From: an uncultured Sphingosinicella sp.
Lineage (GTDB): Bacteria > Pseudomonadota > Alphaproteobacteria > Sphingomonadales > Sphingomonadaceae
Length of the DNA: 9,391 bases
Direction of reading: 5' to 3'
Assembly (NCBI GenBank): GCA_946886275.1
Contig: CAMPIH010000089.1
Coordinates: forward strand, 1-9,391
Made by a program: the position numbers and the translations under genes. The notes under the pieces were generated by a model. It was not told the DNA's origin, searched no databases, and worked only from the letters and a program-made list of their open reading frames with translations. Positions 6,243 through 9,391 of this stretch are shown piece after piece (the stretch's first letter is position 1; every line of letters starts with the position of its first letter).

Positions 6243-7523
6243 ATGCGCCTGATGTTCGCTGCCGTCGCTCTTGCCTTCGCCGCGCCGGCGGCGGCCGAAA
6301 CCGTCGTCGTCACCGCCGATCGGATGGTCGACGTCCTCGCCGGGCGAATCGTCGAGGAACCGGTCGTCGTCATCACCGACGGCAGGATCGCCTCGGTAGT
6401 CGGACGCGGTGGCGCTCGGCCCATCATTCCCGAAGGCGCGACCCGGATCGATCTTCCGGGCCACACGCTTCTGCCCGGGCTGATCGACATGCACGTGCAT
6501 CTCGATTCCAACCCCCGTTACGGCGGCTATAGCGGCCTCCAGTTCACCGACACCTTCTGGGTCGCCCAGGGGGTGAGCAATGCCCGCGACATGCTCCGGG
6601 CGGGCTTCACCACCCTCCGCAACGTCGGCTCGGAAAATTATTCCGACGTCGGCATCAAGCAGGCGATCGAGGAGGGGCTGATCGCCGGCCCGCGGATCGT
6701 CCCCGCCGCCCATGCCTTGTCGGCGACGGGCGGACATTGCGATTCCACCTATTTCCCGCCGTCGATGCAGCAGCGCGGCCGGGCCGTCGCCGACGGGCCC
6801 CAGGCGCTGCGGACGATGGTCCGCGAGCAGCGCAAATATGGCGCGGAAGTGATCAAGGTCTGCGCCACCGGCGGGGTCTTCTCCCGGAACACCGAGCCGG
6901 GCCAGCAGCAATTGTCCGAAGAGGAGCTTCGGGCGATCGCCGACGAGGCGCATCAATGGGGGCTTCGGGTCGCCGCCCATGCCCACGGCGCCGCCGGCAT
7001 CCAGGCCGCGATCCGCGCCGGAATCGACACGATCGAGCATGCAAGCCTGATCGACGCCGAAGGCATCCGCCTCGCCCGCGAGCACGGCACCTTCCTCGTC
7101 ATGGACATCTTCAATACCGAATATACCCAGGCCGAGGGCGCCCGGAACGGCGTGCTCGAGGACAATCTGCGCAAGGACCGCGAGATCGCCCAGATCCAGC
7201 GGGACAATTTCCGAGCCGCCCACGACGCCGGAGTGAGGATGGCCTTCGGCACCGACGCGGGCGTGATGCCCCACGCCACCGCCGCCGGCCAGTTCCGCTA
7301 CATGGTCGAATACGGGATGACCCCAATGGAGGCGATCCAGTCCGCCACCCGAAACGCCGCTTCGGCTCTCGGCCGGGAAGCCGATGTCGGGGCGATAGCG
7401 GTCGGGCGATTCGGCGATCTCATCGCCGTCGACGGCGATCCGATCGCGGACGTTCGCCAGCTCGAGGATGTCGACGTCGTCATCAAAAGCGGGGAGGTGG
7501 CCGCGGACCTGCGCGGCGAATGA
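6243..7523 (+). CDS. Exported metal-dependent amidohydrolase, dipeptidase/prolidase-like
   Basis: This is a 426-aa member of the amidohydrolase superfamily with a (beta/alpha)8 barrel. A signal peptide (MRLMFAAVALAFAAPAAAE, cleavage after about residue 18-19) sends it to the periplasm. Binuclear metal ligands are visible in the expected order. His84 and His86 lie in LPGLIDMHVHLDS. Lys205 in AEVIKVCATGG is the likely carboxylated bridging lysine. His246 (within HAH) and His266 (IEHAS) follow, then Asp338 in FGTDAG. The C-terminal part (GRFGDLIAVDGDPIADV) returns to the small beta-sandwich. The closest characterised relatives I can name are the Caulobacter Cc2672 and Sgx9260-type Xaa-Arg/Lys or Xaa-Pro dipeptidases, so a periplasmic peptidase is likely, but the substrate is not readable. 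GGGGGA lies seven bases before the ATG. Confidence 0.9.
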   Translation: MRLMFAAVALAFAAPAAAETVVVTADRMVDVLAGRIVEEPVVVITDGRIASVVGRGGARPIIPEGATRIDLPGHTLLPGLIDMHVHLDSNPRYGGYSGLQFTDTFWVAQGVSNARDMLRAGFTTLRNVGSENYSDVGIKQAIEEGLIAGPRIVPAAHALSATGGHCDSTYFPPSMQQRGRAVADGPQALRTMVREQRKYGAEVIKVCATGGVFSRNTEPGQQQLSEEELRAIADEAHQWGLRVAAHAHGAAGIQAAIRAGIDTIEHASLIDAEGIRLAREHGTFLVMDIFNTEYTQAEGARNGVLEDNLRKDREIAQIQRDNFRAAHDAGVRMAFGTDAGVMPHATAAGQFRYMVEYGMTPMEAIQSATRNAASALGREADVGAIAVGRFGDLIAVDGDPIADVRQLEDVDVVIKSGEVAADLRGE

Positions 7524-7626
7524 AGCCGCTCGACCGGGACTCCATCTATCGCGAATTCCGGGCGGCGGTGAAGCGTCCCGCTGGCGCTACTCGCTGATGA
7601 ACTGGGGACATGACCCGCTCGAGTGA
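7520..7626 (+). pseudogene. Collapsed remnant of a DUF3140-type gene (internal deletion plus frame change)
   Basis: An ATG overlapping the amidohydrolase stop (ATGA) opens MKPLDRDSIYREFRAAVK, which resembles the N-terminus of DUF3140 proteins. This frame ends after 25 codons at 7597. In another frame, from about 7576 to the TGA at 7624-7626, the sequence reads SRWRYSLMNWGHDPLE. From memory this is the characteristic C-terminus of the same family (WRYSLMNWGHDPLK). Intact members are about 100 aa, so roughly two thirds of the gene seems to have been lost between about 7571 and 7578, bringing the two ends together out of frame. The two fragments are seen directly; the family name is from recall and the deletion is inferred. 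A two-base-level assembly error could not explain the missing middle, but a collapsed assembly could. Confidence 0.68.
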
Positions 7627-7676
7627 CGGAACGCGGCAACAGCCGGCTCGTTGGCGGCTATCGAAGGGAGCGACGA

Positions 7677-8078
7677 ATGAAGGGCTATGTCGACAATATC
7701 GAGCGGGTGACGGTGGCGAACGAGGATTTCCGCCGGGTCCTCTACACCGGCAAGAACCTCCAGCTGGTGCTGATGACCCTGCCGCCGGGCTGCGACATCG
7801 GCGAGGAGGTGCATGACGATCGCGACCAGTTCTTCCGGATCGAGGAAGGCTCGGGGATCATCCGCATCGACGGCGTCGACAACCGGGTCGAAGATGATTT
7901 CGCCGTGATCGTCCCCGCCGGCGCGCGTCACAACGTCATCAATGACGGCGAGGCGCCGCTCCGGCTCTACACCATCTATGGGCCGCCCGAGCATCGCGAC
8001 GGAGTCGTCCACAAGGACAAGGCCCAGGCCGAGCGCGGCCATGACGACGATCACTGGGACGGCGGGACCAGCGAATAA
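7677..8078 (+). CDS. Cupin-domain protein
   Basis: This is a 133-aa single-domain cupin, a small beta-barrel that often holds a metal. Motif 1 is PPGCDIGEEVHDDRDQFFRI followed by EEGSG. His46 occupies the first His position, but the second His is Asp48 and the usual Glu is Gln51, so the metal site is atypical. Motif 2 is VPAGARHNVINDG, with His85. The tail (about residues 112-133) is rich in His, Asp and Glu (HKDKAQAERGHDDDHWDGG). The start at 7677 is supported by AAGGGAG six bases upstream; an in-frame ATG at 7623 lies within the preceding gene remnant. It has no obvious pathway partner. Proteins of this type are common and mostly uncharacterised, and I assign no reaction. Confidence 0.86.
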   Translation: MKGYVDNIERVTVANEDFRRVLYTGKNLQLVLMTLPPGCDIGEEVHDDRDQFFRIEEGSGIIRIDGVDNRVEDDFAVIVPAGARHNVINDGEAPLRLYTIYGPPEHRDGVVHKDKAQAERGHDDDHWDGGTSE

Positions 8079-8137
8079 GGCTTCGGCCGGAAGGGCCTGG
8101 GCGGGGGCCGTTTCGCGGGCCTTGCAAACTTCTCCCG

Positions 8138-8166
8138 TTGACCCATATCGCCCTCGCGGTTATAGG
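8138..8166 (+). promoter_or_regulatory. Likely main promoter of the str operon
   Basis: TTGACC (8138-8143) and TATAGG (8161-8166), separated by 17 bases, form a strong housekeeping-sigma promoter 172 bases before rpsL. Transcription would start near 8173 and give a leader of about 165 bases. The location immediately upstream of rpsL-rpsG-fusA fits a high-output ribosomal-protein promoter. Confidence 0.65.
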
Positions 8167-8172
8167 CCGCCG

Positions 8173-8338
8173 CGCCCGGGGCTGGTGGTGGCTGACAAGC
8201 CAGACGCTGTTCCGACACGGGCGTAATTTGAGCTGAACACTGCTGCATGTGAAGCAATGGCCTGGGGGGCCGGAAAGGCCGCCAGGGCAGCTTTGCGCAT
8301 TTTGCGTTGCAGTAGAGTAACTTAGGTGAAGGGTTTCA
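8173..8338 (+). promoter_or_regulatory. Structured 5' leader of the str operon
   Basis: This leader of about 165 bases between the promoter and rpsL carries no convincing gene. It can form at least two stems. TGGCT-GACA-AGCCA (8189-8202) is five pairs with a four-base loop. A larger stem, 8261-8286, has CCTGG paired with CCAGG outside and GGCC-GGAAA-GGCC inside, with a 2x1 internal loop. A weaker GCGC-ATTTT-GCGT stem follows near 8296-8308. GAAGGG (8328-8333) is the rpsL ribosome binding site. Ribosomal-protein leaders often carry autoregulatory structures; a regulator for this one is inferred, not shown. Confidence 0.45.
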
Positions 8339-8710
8339 ATGCCGACGATCAATCAGCTGATCCGCAAGGGTCGGGAACCGCAGAAGGCCAAGTCCAAGGT
8401 CCCTGCGATGGAGCAGAATCCGCAGAAGCGCGGAGTCTGCACTCGCGTCTATACCACGACGCCGAAGAAGCCGAACTCGGCGCTGCGCAAGGTCGCCAAG
8501 GTGCGACTGACCAACCAGCGCGAAGTGATCAGCTACATTCCCGGCGAGGGCCACAACCTTCAGGAGCATAGCGTCGTTCTGATCCGCGGCGGCCGCGTCC
8601 GCGATCTTCCGGGCGTTCGCTACCACGTGCTTCGCGGAGTTCTCGACACCCAGGGTGTCAAGGACCGCAAGCAGAGCCGCTCCAAATATGGCGCCAAGCG
8701 TCCCAAGTAA
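8339..8710 (+). CDS. rpsL: 30S ribosomal protein S12
   Basis: S12 lies at the decoding centre of the small subunit and governs accuracy. The 123-aa protein starts [11 protein letters not shown] and contains the near-invariant stretches [39 protein letters not shown] and [12 protein letters not shown], ending SKYGAKRPK. Lys43, a main streptomycin-resistance position, is unchanged. Position 88 is Arg (codon CGC, 8600-8602) where E. coli has Lys; K88R is a known streptomycin-resistance substitution. Asp89, the site methylthiolated by RimO in E. coli, is present. GAAGGG lies five bases before the ATG. Only 12 bases separate it from rpsG. Confidence 0.99.
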   Translation: MPTINQLIRKGREPQKAKSKVPAMEQNPQKRGVCTRVYTTTPKKPNSALRKVAKVRLTNQREVISYIPGEGHNLQEHSVVLIRGGRVRDLPGVRYHVLRGVLDTQGVKDRKQSRSKYGAKRPK

Positions 8711-8722
8711 GGATCAGAGAAG

Positions 8723-9193
8723 ATGTCCCGCCGCCGCCGCCCCGAAAAGCGCGAAATCCTGCCCGATCCCAAGTTCGGCGATATCGTGCTCACCAAGTTC
8801 ATGAACAGCGTCATGCTCGACGGCAAGAAGTCCGTCGCCGAGAGCATCGTCTATGGCGCTTTCGAAAGCATCGAATCCCGCGCCAAGAAGGACCCTCTTC
8901 AGGTCTTCCACGACGCGCTCAACAACGTGAAGCCGGGCATCGAGGTCCGCTCCCGCCGAGTCGGCGGAGCGACCTACCAGGTTCCCGTCGAAGTCCGCAC
9001 CGAGCGCGCCCAGGCGCTGGCCATCCGCTGGCTGATCTCGGCGGCCCGTGCCCGTTCGGAGAAGACCATGGCCGCGCGCCTGTCGGGCGAGCTGCTCGAC
9101 GCGTCGACGAATCGCGGCAATGCGGTCAAGAAGCGCGAGGACACGCACCGGATGGCCGAGGCCAACCGCGCCTTCTCGCATTACCGTTGGTAA
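8723..9193 (+). CDS. rpsG: 30S ribosomal protein S7
   Basis: S7 nucleates assembly of the 30S head by binding the 3' domain of 16S rRNA, and contacts E-site tRNA. The 156-aa protein is of usual length. It starts [20 protein letters not shown] and carries [16 protein letters not shown], the beta-hairpin region [17 protein letters not shown], and [25 protein letters not shown] C-terminal residues ([16 protein letters not shown], then SHYRW). AAGGA at 8708-8712 and GAGAAG next to the ATG offer a ribosome binding site. In E. coli, S7 represses the str operon by binding the rpsL-rpsG gap; here that gap is too short (12 bases) for the same structure, while the gap after rpsG is rich in stems. Confidence 0.98.
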   Translation: MSRRRRPEKREILPDPKFGDIVLTKFMNSVMLDGKKSVAESIVYGAFESIESRAKKDPLQVFHDALNNVKPGIEVRSRRVGGATYQVPVEVRTERAQALAIRWLISAARARSEKTMAARLSGELLDASTNRGNAVKKREDTHRMAEANRAFSHYRW

Positions 9194-9200
9194 CAACGGT
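9183..9200 (+). repeat. Perfect hairpin with GUAA loop over the rpsG stop codon
   Basis: ACCGTTG (9183-9189) pairs exactly with CAACGGT (9194-9200) around the loop GTAA (9190-9193). This is a seven-pair stem capped by a GNRA tetraloop. The rpsG stop codon TAA (9191-9193) is wholly inside the loop. No U-run follows, so it is not a terminator; fusA lies just downstream. Confidence 0.65.
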
Positions 9201-9227
9201 GTTTGATCAGCTCCGCTGGTAACAAAC
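9201..9227 (+). repeat. Second stem in the rpsG-fusA gap
   Basis: GTTTG (9201-9205) pairs with CAAAC (9223-9227), and inside it CAGC (9208-9211) pairs with GCTG (9215-9218) around a three-base loop, leaving a 2x4 internal loop. It begins on the base after the first hairpin. It also contains CCGCTGGTAACAA (9213-9225), a copy of the rpsG end CCGTTGGTAACAA (9184-9196) with one change. Confidence 0.45.
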
Positions 9228-9235
9228 TGAACGCC

Positions 9236-9253
9236 GGGCCGACCCCCCGGCCC
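9236..9253 (+). repeat. GC-rich hairpin next to the fusA ribosome binding site
   Basis: GGGCCG (9236-9241) pairs with CGGCCC (9248-9253) around ACCCCC. A shifted alternative, GCCGGG (9233-9238) with CCCGGC (9246-9251), is equally long. It ends one base before GGAG (9255-9258), the fusA Shine-Dalgarno sequence, so it could affect ribosome access. Confidence 0.5.
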
Positions 9254-9266
9254 TGGAGAAAAGACA

Positions 9267-9391
9267 ATGGCCCGCAGCCATCCGCTCGAGCGCTACCGCA
9301 ACATCGGCATCATGGCCCATATCGATGCCGGCAAGACCACGACCACCGAGCGAATCCTTTATTATACCGGCAAGTCCTACAAGATCGGCGA
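9267..9391 (+). CDS. fusA: Elongation factor G, N-terminal part (runs off the right edge)
   Basis: EF-G is the GTPase that drives translocation and, with RRF, recycles ribosomes. The 41 complete codons visible read [20 protein letters not shown] and continue [21 protein letters not shown]. The P-loop AHIDAGKT is at residues 17-24, and switch-I begins after it. GGAGAAAAG precedes the ATG with normal spacing. Following rpsL and rpsG, it completes the classic str order; tuf probably lies beyond the window. Confidence 0.97.
   Translation, partial: MARSHPLERYRNIGIMAHIDAGKTTTTERILYYTGKSYKIG

Noticed and set aside
6144..7274. Minus-strand open frame (376 codons) opposite the amidohydrolase
   Set aside because: It is a shadow of a well-supported enzyme gene; composition only.
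8079..8137. Possible terminator after the cupin gene
   Set aside because: Only short GGCC-type or CTTC/GAAG stems are seen and there is no T-run; G+C-rich sequence gives such stems by chance.
8185..8226. Possible leader peptide starting at GTG in the rpsL leader
   Set aside because: It has no Shine-Dalgarno sequence and no codon run suggesting attenuation; it is just an open stretch.
1..9391. Mobile elements, CRISPR arrays, tRNA/rRNA genes, prophage or defence genes
   Set aside because: None found: no repeat array, transposase, integrase or cloverleaf-like sequence is visible, and gene content is core chromosomal.

Overview
The window is high-G+C chromosomal DNA from an alphaproteobacterium, most probably a sphingomonad. 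Four observations support this. A CtrA cell-cycle regulator sits at the left edge with a TTAA-N7-TTAA CtrA box in its promoter. The pyruvate dehydrogenase E2 and E3 genes are adjacent, separated by a small membrane-protein gene and without the E1 genes; I recall a similar E2-orf-E3 cluster in Zymomonas. The str ribosomal operon starts rpsL-rpsG-fusA. S12 carries Arg at position 88, which fits the streptomycin resistance commonly reported for sphingomonads.

Layout. (1) 1-215, minus: 5' part of ctrA, cut by the window edge. The ctrA promoter region (216-387) is shared with a divergent plus-strand operon. (2) 388-1974, plus: three tightly overlapping genes for an RluA-family pseudouridine synthase, the ribosome-rescue hydrolase ArfB and a free methionine-R-sulfoxide reductase (GAF fold). 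(3) 1967-2422, minus: a universal stress protein that converges on the reductase gene and overlaps it by 8 bases. (4) 2625-6156, plus: PDH E2, a 69-aa two-helix membrane protein, PDH E3, an 84-aa unknown protein and a 71-aa zinc-ribbon protein. (5) 6243-8078, plus: an exported amidohydrolase/dipeptidase-like enzyme, a collapsed remnant of a DUF3140-type gene, and a cupin protein. (6) 8138-9391, plus: the str promoter and a structured leader, then rpsL, rpsG and the start of fusA. The rpsG-fusA gap is packed with potential hairpins.

How the genes fit together. Most of the window is housekeeping: cell-cycle control, rRNA/tRNA modification and stalled-ribosome rescue, methionine-oxide repair, entry of pyruvate into the TCA cycle, and translation. 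No mobile element, CRISPR array, phage gene, toxin-antitoxin pair or defence island is visible, and I found no convincing new multi-gene system. The items most worth a second look are the DUF3140 remnant, S12 Arg88, the hairpin series between rpsG and fusA with the rpsG stop codon in a GUAA loop, the CtrA box between ctrA and the ribosome-maintenance operon, and the small unknown genes attached to the PDH cluster.
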